In this document: positions 1 through 9,100 of the stretch, piece after piece | Numbering within the stretch: position 1 is the first letter of the stretch | How the letters are laid out: each line of letters begins with the position of its first letter | Assembly (NCBI GenBank): GCA_009602725.1 | Contig: WELB01000025.1 | Location: 819,557-834,316 of the forward strand | Direction of reading: 5' to 3' | Source: Spirogloea muscicola | Taxonomy: Eukaryota > Streptophyta > Zygnematophyceae > Spirogloeales > Spirogloeaceae | DNA: 14,760 nt | The notes under the pieces: generated by a model | Databases searched by the model: none | Told to the model about the DNA's origin: nothing | The model's input: only the letters and a program-made list of their open reading frames with translations | Program-made: the position numbers and the translations under genes

Positions 1-69
1 AAACCCCTACAGCCGAACTCAAGAAGGACTGCTCACCCTAACTGCGTGTGTAGGGCGAGGTTCCTTACA
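1..69 (+). repeat. 3' end of the 5' LTR (partial)
   Basis: The segment lies directly upstream of the primer binding site and ends in CA, as LTRs do. Its last 15 bases (GCGAGGTTCCTTACA, 55-69) recur exactly at 3455-3469, the distal end of the element. The LTR start lies outside the window, so its length is unknown. Confidence 0.75.
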
Positions 70-71
70 TT

Positions 72-83
72 TGGTATCAGAGG
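72..83 (+). other. Primer binding site for initiator tRNA-Met
   Basis: TGGTATCAGAGG starts two bases after the LTR end. It matches the plant-type primer binding site complementary to the 3' end of initiator tRNA-Met (TGGTATCAGAGC) in 11 of 12 positions. It marks where minus-strand DNA synthesis of the retrotransposon would start and fixes the LTR boundary at 69. Confidence 0.85.
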
Positions 84-570
84 CGGTCTTGCATCCATCG
101 CGCTTGTGACTTATTGTGCTCGCCGCTGATGATGCAAGGATCACCCTGATGTGCTGGCCTGACTTTTTTCTGTCAAAGATAAAGTGCTTGCCAGACGTTG
201 GTTCGTGAGGCGGCTCAGCGGAAGCGCCGGGTGCGGAGCCATCTTCGCGCTGTGAGCCAGCAACGACCAACACCATTGATCCACTGATCCTTGAGGACCA
301 CTTGCTGTGTTCGCTCCTTTCGAGGTGTGGCTTGAGTCTGCAGCCTTTGTGTGGTAAGGTCAGTCGTGTGGCCAGCAGTGACCGTGAGCATCGGTCCTGG
401 TCATATCTGCGGCTCTCTGCCTGCCTGCTGATTGAGGTGTGGAGTTGCGCGCTGCCTTGCTTGCTCGCTCGCTGGTGCACCAGTCTTGCGATGTCCTGTA
501 TTGCAGTACGGAGTGTGTGATTTGCTGACTGGTGGAGCCTGAATTGATCACTCAGTGCTCTTCAGCCAGC
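84..570 (+). other. Retrotransposon leader between primer binding site and gag
   Basis: This is the untranslated leader between the primer binding site and the first plausible gag ATG at 571. Short open frames occur on both strands, but none has a recognisable motif. I see no promoter or structured element I can support here. Confidence 0.5.
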
Positions 571-1710
571 ATGGTATCACATACGTCCAGTGCGCGGCCG
601 AGCCCTCCTTGGGAGGCAGAGCGGTCGGTTGCTGAGGCAGCGGCTGCTGCAGGGCCAGCTGCTGCGGCAGTGGCTGCTGCGGAGCACGCCCACGAGGGGC
701 ACGCCCACGAGGGGCACGCCCACGAGGGGCACGCCCACGAGGGGCACGTGGAGCTGGGAGCCGGAGGCCTGGAGGGCTTGTCGGCTGGGGACTTGCAACG
801 CGTTGCACTCCTTACTCGAGATCTGGCGGCAGCCCAGTCTGCGACGGACCCAGCTCAACATCGTCTTCTTGCGAGGATCTGCACGGAGCAGCGCACCCTT
901 CTCTTCTCGTCCAGCTGCGCGCCGAAGTGCGGCACATGCAAGAGGTGGATGCCTCGTTGCAGCTTATGCACAAGAGCAGTGGCAACCCTGAGCATGGACT
1001 TGCCAGGGCCCATGCACCCCGGCAGTTCTCCGGTCACGATGATCGGGGAGGCTTGCAGCCATGGCTGGACGAGATGGACAAATGGTTCGTCTGCTCCAAC
1101 ACGGACGCGGGGGCACGCGTGCGCCTCGCTGCCACCTACCTCTCAGGGAGCCCCGGGAGTGGTGGAGCACCTTGAAGAAGAGCTCTACGCCTGAGGAGTC
1201 CGGTGACTGGGACTTCTTCTGCAGCTCGCTTACGTCGGCATATGGCGACCCACACGCGGAGCTGCGCGCCCGCGATGAGCTGGATGCTCTCCGCATGAGG
1301 GGCGAGGGGAGCGAGGGCCTTGAGCCCTATGTGCGGCGATTCCGGCTGCTGCTGTCTAAGCTGCGCAGTGAGCCGATAAAGCCAATATACCAATGCCAAC
1401 GATTCAAGGCTGGACTGCCTTCTCGGTTTCGCAATTGGGTCGCGGTGGACTCCGCAACGGCACAACCGGTCACGGACTTCACCAAGATGGTGGAGCACGC
1501 CCGCAAGGTGCTCGGCACTCCGGACATTGCCGGTCCAGGCAAGCGTCCCCTGCTGGAGGCAGGCGGCTTCGATGCAGAACGAAGCAAGAAGCGTTCAACC
1601 CGAGGCACGGCTTGAACGCTCGACCTCAAGGCGACTTCCCCAAGCCGCGGGTGGAAGGGACTGGCAGCTGCTTCAAGTGCGGTGCCAAGAGCCATCAGCT
1701 CAGGGACTGC
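571..1710 (+). pseudogene. gag polyprotein, frameshifted, with CCHC zinc knuckle
   Basis: Gag would form the retrotransposon particle and bind its RNA. The frame opens at ATG 571 with an Ala-rich stretch and four HAHEG repeats. A retrotrans_gag-type capsid domain follows: FSG, WLDEM and KWF motifs near 1025-1088, then EWW near 1160, a W-x-x-F-type helix, a YVRRF segment near 1330 and FKAGLP near 1405. The knuckle CFKCGAKSHQLRDC (CX2CX4HX4C) is at 1669-1710. These pieces lie in different frames. The reading moves from frame 1 to frame 3 around 860-925, to frame 2 within a C run near 1150, and to frame 1 between about 1580 and 1618, where frame 2 hits a stop. The second shift fits loss of one C. 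Programmed frameshifting is unlikely because the breaks fall inside the capsid domain. Confidence 0.85.
685..747 (+). repeat. Four 15-base tandem repeats encoding His-rich HAHEG units
   Basis: The unit CACGCCCACGAGGGG occurs four times without a mismatch (685-699, 700-714, 715-729, 730-744), followed by CAC. The unit length is a multiple of three, so repeat number can change without altering the frame, and all frames stay open across it. In the gag frame it gives a His/Glu-rich peptide. Confidence 0.95.
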
Positions 1711-3469
1711 CCGGCGGCAGGTCCCTCTTCTTCACGGCCACGTCCACAGCGCCCTATGGGCCGGGACCAAGGCAACTCCAAGGGCAAGCGTGAGCGCTTA
1801 ACCCCTGCCTCTGCAAGCCATCTCATTCAGCCAGACACACTTGAGCTGTTTGATCTCGCTGGCATTGCTTGCCCAACAACCAACATACTGGTTGTGCGCT
1901 CCATTTCTGCTTTACTGCAAGGTCTGGAGGCCGGAGGGCCTCTATTTGTGTGGGTTGCCCACAATGACTTGCAGGAGGCTGCAGATGTCTACCTGAGCTG
2001 GCCTGAGTGCCGTCGGCCTGAAGAATTGCTGTTCTTCATTGTGCCACAGAAGCGCGGCGTGGTTGATCAAGCTCCGCTGGGGATGTCGCTGTTGTGCTCG
2101 CACGAGGCGGGACACAGGCTCCTTAGGCGTAGCGTTGATGCCACTCGGCTTAGGCCTTACCCGACAGCGGTCAGGGTATATGTCGCTCGCACCCCATTCC
2201 TTGGCAGTGTCCATGGAGGACACACTATGCTTTTTGAGGGGCTGGTTGCTGCAGCACCAGCTAGGATCCTCATAGACTCAGGGGCCTCAGTGTCCTTCGT
2301 CAAAAGGAATTTGGTGTGCTCCACTGGCCTGCATTTGCAAGCAGATGGCCTGCCTAGAGTGACATTAGCCGATGGCCACCCCACCGATGTGTTAGGCCTG
2401 TGCAAGGTTCCCATTCGCATCCAGCAATACAAAGCCGAGGTGCCTTGTTATGCCATTGCGTTGACTGTCGCCTTCGATGTGATATTGGGAGATGACTGGC
2501 TTTGCGCCACATCAGCATGCCTTGATTTTGAACGCCATACTTGCACGGTACAACGTGGCGCACGGCGCTTTGTCCTTTGCAAGCAGATTCCCTGTGCACC
2601 GCCGCTGGCGGCAGGGGCTTCCATTCTGCTGTCCGCCATGCAGATGAAGCGATTGATTCACAAGAACACTGTCCAGATGGCATTTCTTGTGATGGTGGCG
2701 TTCAACGACGAGTCTAAGCCTGACTTGTGTGTGAATGCTGCGGATTCACATGGCGGGGTTCTTGATAAGCTGCTGGAAGAATTTGCGGATGTGTTTCCCG
2801 ACTCTCTTCCGGACGGTCTACCTCCTCACCGAGGTGTGGCTCATACAATACCATTGGAGCCAGGCGCTAACCCGCCTTTCCGTCCCATGTACCGGCTGAG
2901 CCCTCTCGAATTTCGAGAAATGCAATCCCAGGTCGAGGACCTGCTGGCGAAGGGCTACATTGAGCCATCGCAGTCGCCATATGGAGCACCTATCCTCTTG
3001 TCAAGAAGAAGGATGGCACTCTACGGATGTGCATTGATTATCGGGCTCTGAATAAGCTTACTATCAAGAACCGATACCCATTGCCTCGGATAGATGATCT
3101 GTTCGATTGGCTTGCAGGGGCTACGGTGTTTAGCTCCCTGGACCTGGCAAATGGGTATCACCAAATTCGAATCACGCCTGCGGATGTTCCGAAGTCGGCG
3201 TTCCGTAAGCCGCTTGGACATTTTCAGTTCAAGGTGCTGAGCTTTGGTTTGACCAACGCACCGGCTACGTTCCAGGCGGTGATGTCGAGGGTCTTTGGCC
3301 CCCTGCTCTACCACTTTGTGCTGGTTTACTTGGATGACATACTGGTGTTCAACAAAACGCCTGAGGATCACGTGAAGCACCTGCGCCAAGTGCTGCAGTT
3401 GCTGCGTGAAAATCAATTGTATGCCAAGCGGTCCAAGTGCGCATTTCTCCAAGTGCGAGGTTCCTTACA
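1711..3469 (+). pseudogene. pol fragment: retropepsin and truncated reverse transcriptase
   Basis: Downstream of the knuckle the frame stays open to 3051. It first encodes about 165 residues of unassigned sequence, then a retropepsin with DSGAS at 2275-2289 and an ILGDDWL stretch near 2485. The N-terminal part of a Ty3/gypsy-type RT (finger motifs ending in KGYIEPS and SPYGAP) follows. Near 2995-3000 a single missing base moves the reading to another frame. That frame carries the [32 protein letters not shown] and FGLTNAP motifs and the catalytic YLDD at 3327-3338. The RT ends at KCAFLQ, where the sequence joins the LTR end, so the thumb/connection, RNase H and integrase are absent. It would not yield an active enzyme. 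Confidence 0.93.
3455..3469 (+). repeat. Residual 15-base end of the 3' LTR
   Basis: GCGAGGTTCCTTACA is identical to 55-69, the end of the 5' LTR just before the primer binding site. It follows RT coding sequence directly. It marks the right boundary of the element; host DNA should begin at 3470. Confidence 0.8.
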
Positions 3470-3735
3470 GTAGCCCCCTGCTTTGTGCGCCTTCCGGCCC
3501 TTTCAGGCCGTGTACATTCCTCCGAACCTTATTCAATTACTTCCCAACGTAGGCTGTCGGGATTGTACGTGCTCACTCGTGGGTACTAATGTCCCCCTTC
3601 AGCCTGCATCCACTGTTCCCTTAGCCCCCTTAGCATACGAAAGAGACGCTTCCACGAGAGGGCGGTGGCGGTAGCATAGGGTTACGTTTCAGGTAGCCCA
3701 ACATTTGCACTAGCTGTTGCCTGAATATTGTATTG

Positions 3736-3850
3736 GCTAAATTGGCCTTCCTTTCATTCTATGCGCACCCCGCGCCTTTCTTTTTTGCGGGGCTGGCATT
3801 TCCCAGCCATTGACCTTGTTCATTCCTTTTGGGCTGGCTCTCACAGCCAT
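3736..3850. repeat. Dispersed repeat copy, rearranged
   Basis: Bases 3736-3785 carry, reversed, the module typified by GGTGCGCATGAA followed by GGGAGGCCAA, seen forward at 5589-5614. Bases 3790-3850 carry, forward, a GGGCTGGC...TCACAGCCATTGC module also seen near 5160-5190 and 5310-5330. The two modules therefore lie in opposite orientation, as if two copies had been joined or one module inverted. Confidence 0.55.
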
Positions 3851-5460
3851 TGCGGCACATAGGATGCCTTTGCCTTACACTGAAAAGAGAAATAGCAAGA
3901 GCTGTGTCTATTCTCACAGAATCTGCCACCTTCAAAAGAGCTGCTTCTTCTTTAGCAGATGACCAAAGGTCATGAGAGCCCGTTCGTGGTAGCCAGCTGC
4001 GTAAGAAAAGGTAGCAGCTGCTCTTTGAAAGAGAGCGAGGGCTGAGACAAACCAGTCCACAAAAGAACAAGGTCCGAAGGAGCGGGAGAACGAGGAGACA
4101 ACTACCTAAAGTAGCATGTTGATTCAGAAATTTCCAGCCCCATTCCATACATTGTCTACTCTCATTTAGGTTGCCTTCTACAGTCGTCGCCCCCTCGTAG
4201 GAAGAGCTTTCACTGGCGCTTGGCACACCCGTAGCAACCCAGGACAACTTCGTATCAGCTTGGCGACCCGCCAGAGTTGGCAAACGATGGGCCATCTTAC
4301 CTCCTTCGACCCGCAAGAGAGAAGGCGCGCGACGCTCTTCAAGTGAAAGTGAGGCCAAGCCGAGCCAATGCACTGCAGATGCAAAAAGCATAGGAAGTGC
4401 AAACAGTGGAACTAAGCAAGGCGGAAGCATTAGTTTAGAGGGGATAAGGAAGCAGGGCAGGGCTGAAGCGGTTAAGCGCCAGCAGACTGGGTGCAAAGCC
4501 AGCAAAGCGAGGCACTTTTTGGGAGAGCAATCAAGGAGGAAGGCGCGCGGTGCGTCGATGATACCTGCTTAATCGAGTAAATGATAAACAGGTTCACTTC
4601 TAACCATTAGCCCTGAACTGTAGTGGCTTCGGCAAAGCCCACCGCTATTGATGTACCCATGAGATGCAGCCGACTGCCCTTCCGCTATCTCCCGGAGGAA
4701 GCATCTACTCTTGTCAAGATGCTCACTCCTTGACTGATGGTGAAAACATAGGCTCTTATATAGCTCAGGGCTTCATAGTTTAGCACTTGCTACGGACTCA
4801 GCCAGTATAGCTGGCTGCCCAATCATTCGCATAAGCTCTTGAAGTGTAGGCAACATGACGCAAGGGCTTTTGCGCAGTACAGTACACTATTACTGCTTAT
4901 TAGATGGAGATGCTTGCAGAGTTACTAATCGACATATAGCATGTACCTCGTTGATATTGTGAGAATCTGTAGTCAAAGCCTTGAACAAGGAGGACTCTGC
5001 GTGCAATCTGGATCCTAGCAGCGATAGTAGACGCAGTCATAACCAGCTGCAAGTTACTCCGTATTGCGGCTGCTGAACGGGGTTACTGAGCTCCCATACG
5101 CTGTAGCGTCTTGCATGGCTGTGTGGGTTTGGCGCCTTTCAGCTCTTTAGACCTTGTCCATTCTTTCAGGGCTGGCCTGTCACAGCTCCCGCCCCCTTTG
5201 GAAGATGCTCACTTCTATTACTTAGATTATTGAAAGCCCACTTGCTGACGTCTTGGAAATAAATACCTGCTTGTTGCGCCGTCTGGCCCTTGTACACTTA
5301 TTTGGGCTGGCCTTTCACAGCCACTGCCTTCAATTGGAAGAGCTGTTTCCTTTCTCGTGAGCCTCACGGGCACGACCACCCTATACACACGCCTCTTCTT
5401 CCTATACACATCCTACACACACGCCTCTTCTTTCTATAATCCGCTTGCCATTGCCCTACT

Positions 5461-5640
5461 CATGTTGCTTGGGCCTTTCAAACCTGTCAATTGGTTTCGG
5501 GTTGGCTTGTCACATCCCTTGCCCCCACTGGGAGAGCCACTTCTCTACTTTGGAAGAGCTGTTTTCTCGTCAAGATAAACGGCGCGCCGGTGCGCATGAA
5601 TTTAAAGGGAGGCCAACTCAAGCCAGTACAGTGTTCAGGA
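5461..5640 (+). repeat. Dispersed repeat, most complete forward copy
   Basis: This copy contains TGTCAATTGGTTTCGGGTTG, then GGGAGAGCCACTTCT, GGTGCGCATGAA, GGGAGGCCAA and TGTTCAGG in that order. The same order is found reversed at 12340-12471, with one deletion of about 25 bases after the GAGCCACTTCT part. The last modules recur forward at 13250-13325. No coding potential is visible. It could be a MITE or SINE-like element; the ends are not defined. Confidence 0.65.
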
Positions 5641-5696
5641 AAACTCCTCCCAGATCACTCAGTGCTCTGGGAGGAGGTCATGCGCACCTCCTGAAC
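5589..5696. repeat. Compound inverted repeat with three perfect arm pairs
   Basis: Three arm pairs are perfect complements: GGTGCGCATGA (5589-5599) with TCATGCGCACC (5678-5688); GTTCAGGA (5633-5640) with TCCTGAAC (5689-5696); and CTCCTCCCAGA (5644-5654) with TCTGGGAGGAG (5666-5676). The innermost pair forms an 11-base-pair hairpin with an 11-base loop. The two outer pairs are in crossed order rather than nested, so this is not a simple palindrome. The first two modules belong to the dispersed repeat family, so the structure may come from two copies meeting head to head. Confidence 0.85.
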
Positions 5697-6013
5697 AAGA
5701 TGTCTGGGCAAAGCAGCACAGCAACACTTATGACACGCGATAAGATTGTCGCAGAAAGGAATTGGATAAGAATGCCAAAGTTTAGTCAGATATTCGGAGT
5801 ATATCAAGTATTGCCAGGGCTGTGCATATACCTTGGCTGTCTATCTGGTGGTTTTAGCGTGCTCTTCTACGCACAGGATATTTGTCATGATATGCAAAAC
5901 AAATAAGGCTACATTAAGGAACCGAGGGGCGCAGGTCAAACCGTCCTCCCTCTCGACTCGTGCCGCTCGGCTCAACCGAACCACGGGTCTCGGGCGGCTG
6001 GTGGTTACGGACT

Positions 6014-6054
6014 AGGTTTAGGATTAGGGTTTGGACTTAGGGGACTTAGGGTTC
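6014..6054 (+). promoter_or_regulatory. Cluster of telomere-like motifs (telo box) upstream of PRP4
   Basis: The segment is made of degenerate TTTAGGG-type units: AGGTTTAGG, ATTAGGGTTTGG, ACTTAGGGG and ACTTAGGG. It lies 60-100 bases upstream of the PRP4 start codon, where a promoter or 5' UTR is expected. In plants, telo boxes (AAACCCTA on either strand) are common near transcription starts of genes for translation and growth. A regulatory role here is inferred; a short interstitial telomere relic is the alternative. Confidence 0.55.
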
Positions 6055-6114
6055 TTCGGGAGACAAGGAAGCATTGTCGCCTTCCCGCTCGGTGCCGCAG
6101 ACCGGCGAGCAGCC

Positions 6115-9100
6115 ATGGACGGCGGCGCCGCCGCTGCAGCCGTCAAGGAGGAGGCGGTGGACGCCGAGATGCCGTCGCTGATGGCGGCAGCGGCGAAGGA
6201 GGAGGACGACGAGGCAATGGAGGACGGCGGCGGGGACGTGGAGATGGCGCCCGCCAAGGACGAGGCGGCGGACGCCGAGGAGGAGGAGGAACTGGGCGAC
6301 GGCCCCACCAGCGTAGCGCCGCCGCCGCCGCCGCCACCGCCATCGCTGAGACAGGCCAAGGCGGCAGAGGAGCGCGCCGGGGAGGGGGAGGGCGAGCGCT
6401 TCGAGCTGCCGGAGGAGAGCCGCAAGGCCATGGAGCGGCAGGAGCAGGTCGTGGCGCTGCAGCAGCCACATCTGGAGCCATCTGAGGCTTCCATAGCCAT
6501 GGGTCCTCCTGCATCCTGCAGGGCAGCAGGGTTTAAGCTGACTGTCTCACACCTAGCGCTGAGGGGGGGGGGGGGGTTTAAGGAGCACACTGAGTCCACC
6601 TTGGCTGCTGCTGATGCTCAAGTTACTGTGCGTGGCTGCCTTTACAGCTGTTCCGGGACCTGGAGGCGCGGCGGCGAGCGCGAGCCCTCGCCGTGCCGAC
6701 CAACGATGGGGCAGTGCGGCAGCGGCTACGTGGGCTCGGCGAGCCCGTCACCCTCTTTGGGGAGAAGGAGATGGAGCGCCGCGACCGGCTGCGGCAGCTC
6801 ATGGCTGCCATGGACGCCCAGGTTGGCCTCCTGACTAAGAAGCAGGCTCGACCAGCAATCAGAAGGGCCCTTGCCGTTACTTCACCTTGAAGTATCACTC
6901 CTGATATACAAGAGGCAGGTTCCAGAACTGCAGTAGCTCTATTCTGAAGCTCTCTGGATTCTGAGGCAAAGGCGATACTCTGCAGGTTGAGTGTTTGAGA
7001 GCAGCAACAGACTCACTTTGGTGCCTCATCGAGGGATGTTGGCTTCTCCTTACGCATGTAGCGACATTTCTGTGTCACGGAGAAGCGGCCGGCATTTCAT
7101 TGCTAAGCCCGGCAACCTGCACTTGGCTGCGGCAGGGCGAAGTTGGAAAACTAGTTGCTTCCGTGGGTGACGAGGAGGCCGAGGAGGAGCCGGAGGAGGA
7201 GGCCCCCAAGGTAAGGCATTGCCATTTTTCCTCTGAGCTTGTTTATTGCACATCCTAATACTTCCTATGCGCTTGAGCAAGTTTTGGCGTACAGTAGTCA
7301 GCAATTGGAGCATGAAGTTGATGCCTTTGGGCTTGCCTGCCTTGCCTGTTAGGTAAATTATCTGCACGAAGCAACTGACCAGATTCCATGTGGTTCACTA
7401 CTGGTCTTGCAGGCTGAGCTCTTCTACACAGAGGGCAGTGCGGAGCTACTGCACATGCGTAGCGAGATTGCAAACTTCTCCCTCCCCAGAGCTGCTGCTC
7501 GCATTGCCCAAGCTCTGCGAAAGCGGGACGACCCAGACGAGGACATTGAGGCAAGCGGCTACGAATCCTCCTGCTTTCAGAAAGCAACCAAAGAGGCGTC
7601 AAGTTCTCCTAGAGACGAGCTCAAATTGCATACAGTACATCAAGTAGGACATTTGAGCACACAGCGACAGACCTGGGACTCTACGGAGCAGTAAGCTAGC
7701 GCGATAGTTGTAACCCACAAGGAGGGTGAGCGAAGGCAACGATACCCATTGAGGGTTTGAGGACAGATCTTTGGCCGCTGGCTCACTGTATGGAGAAGTT
7801 GTAAGGCTAATAGGTGCACGATAGATTGTTGTGGAATGGTTGTTGTTAGGAGGAGTGCGCTGCCGTCCTGGAGCCCTTGCAGGGCGCGACCATGGACTGC
7901 AGTGAGATTGGAGATGAGCGGCCACTATCCGATATTGCCATCTCACCAGACCAGTCGCGGGCCGCGACGTGCAGCTGGACCGGCATGGTGAAGCTCTGGG
8001 CCTTGCCGTCGCTTGGCTTGGAGAGAAGCATCCGAGTATGTGCTCCACAACACTTGTCACGCCCTTTTGACCCGTCGTTTTTAATTGTATCACTCACTAA
8101 GTATGTATTATAAATCTTAGGCTGCTTCCAGCCTCAGGCCTTGCTGTAATTATTGCATCTGTAGCCCCTATCAACAATCAAAGATATCATGCTGTGCACT
8201 TCAAGCTAGTGCAAACCAGAGGCGTCTTTTGGATTCTGTGAACTAAAATGCTTGTAGCGTCTGCATATGCCTTGTGGTTGTTGCTGCCTGCTGAGAAGAG
8301 TCCTCTAGCCGTGCCCTGTCCACGTCCTCATGGCCACATTGCGTGATCTTAGAAGTGATGTATCTTGTCATGTATTGATGCACAGAGCTAACACCTGAAC
8401 TTTCAAAAGCTTAAGCCCTCAATTTGCTCATGAAGCTACTTCTTCTACATATCTCAGGCACACAGCGAGCGGGTTACGTCCGTTGCATTCAATCCTGCCG
8501 GCGACCTCCTGGCAAGTGCCTCAGCAGACCGCACGGCATGCCTGTGGGACTTGGAGGGCCAGTGCCGTCAGACATTCCGGGGCCATATCGACCGACTGGC
8601 ACGAATAGCATTCCATCCGTCTGGACGCTATGTTGGGACGGCCTCCTTTGACAAGACTTGGCGGATGTGGGATGTCGAGACTGGCACCGAGTTATTACTA
8701 CAGGTTTTTGTGTGCAGTATGTGCAAGATGTGTGCGATATGTGTGTAATGTGTGCAGTATGCTCCTGCAGTTGGGAACCCCATTGTTTCCTCAAGTATAG
8801 AGTACTCTCATGTCTCTTATGGCAGTCAGGATTATTTCTCAGTAAGTCTTCTGGTGGTCACTGCCTGCAGGAAGGCCACAGCCGGAGCGTGTATGGCATT
8901 GCTTTTCAGTGTGATGGCTCGCTAGCCGCCACTTGTGGCCTCGACGCACTCATGCGTGTGTGGGATCTCCGGACGGGCAAGAGCATCATGGCCTGTGAGG
9001 GCCATGTGAAACCCGTAAGTGTACCTCCTCAGTGACAATACACTCCACATCCTTTGAAGTAAGCATTTACTGCAGGCCTCTCATCTTCCGTGTCCTTGTC

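Larger units (their letters stand above)
1..3469 (+). mobile_element. Decayed Ty3/gypsy LTR retrotransposon, internally deleted
   Basis: The parts appear in the order expected of a Ty3/gypsy element: LTR end, tRNA-Met primer binding site, gag with a CCHC knuckle, retropepsin (DSGAS), and reverse transcriptase with a YLDD active site. The left end runs off the window, so the 5' LTR is only partly visible. At least four reading-frame breaks are present, so it cannot make its proteins. RNase H, integrase, polypurine tract and almost the whole 3' LTR are missing: the RT sequence runs straight into the last 15 bases of the LTR. Seen directly: motifs, frame changes and the 15-base terminal match. 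Known of the family: Ty3/gypsy elements carry integrase downstream of RT. Inferred: one deletion removed the 3' half, and the element is a non-autonomous relic. Assignment to Ty3/gypsy rather than Ty1/copia rests on the PR-RT order without an intervening integrase and on gypsy-type RT motifs. Confidence 0.9.
3470..6010. other. Gene-poor intergenic region with repeat copies
   Basis: No ORF here carries a recognisable domain. The longest, on the minus strand at 3759-4505 (248 codons), is Leu/Ser-rich and its 3' part runs through a dispersed repeat copy, so I do not call it a gene. The region holds several copies of a dispersed repeat (near 3736-3850, 5121-5200, 5281-5345 and 5461-5640), a compound inverted repeat (5589-5696) and an imperfect tandem duplication around 5380-5437. 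From about 5925 base composition becomes more GC-rich, as expected towards the promoter and 5' end of the next gene. Between 3870 and 5110 I see nothing I can name. Confidence 0.6.

Noticed and set aside
1140-1165. Programmed -1 frameshift at the C run in gag
   Set aside because: It falls inside the capsid domain rather than at a gag-pol boundary, and other frame breaks show the element is decayed.
3759-4505. 248-codon minus-strand ORF
   Set aside because: It has no domain and a Leu/Ser-rich composition, and its end runs through a dispersed repeat copy. It is most likely a chance ORF.
4690-4770. Possible snoRNA or small RNA with a TATATAG element
   Set aside because: CTGATGG resembles a C box only loosely; I see no matching D box or terminal stem.
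6024-6599. 191-codon minus-strand ORF rich in Ser and Ala
   Set aside because: It is the antisense of the low-complexity acidic PRP4 N-terminus.
6451-6647. Alternative donor GTGGCG at 6451 for PRP4 intron 1
   Set aside because: It is in the same phase and adds only one Val. I kept 6448 as the model but cannot exclude it without cDNA.
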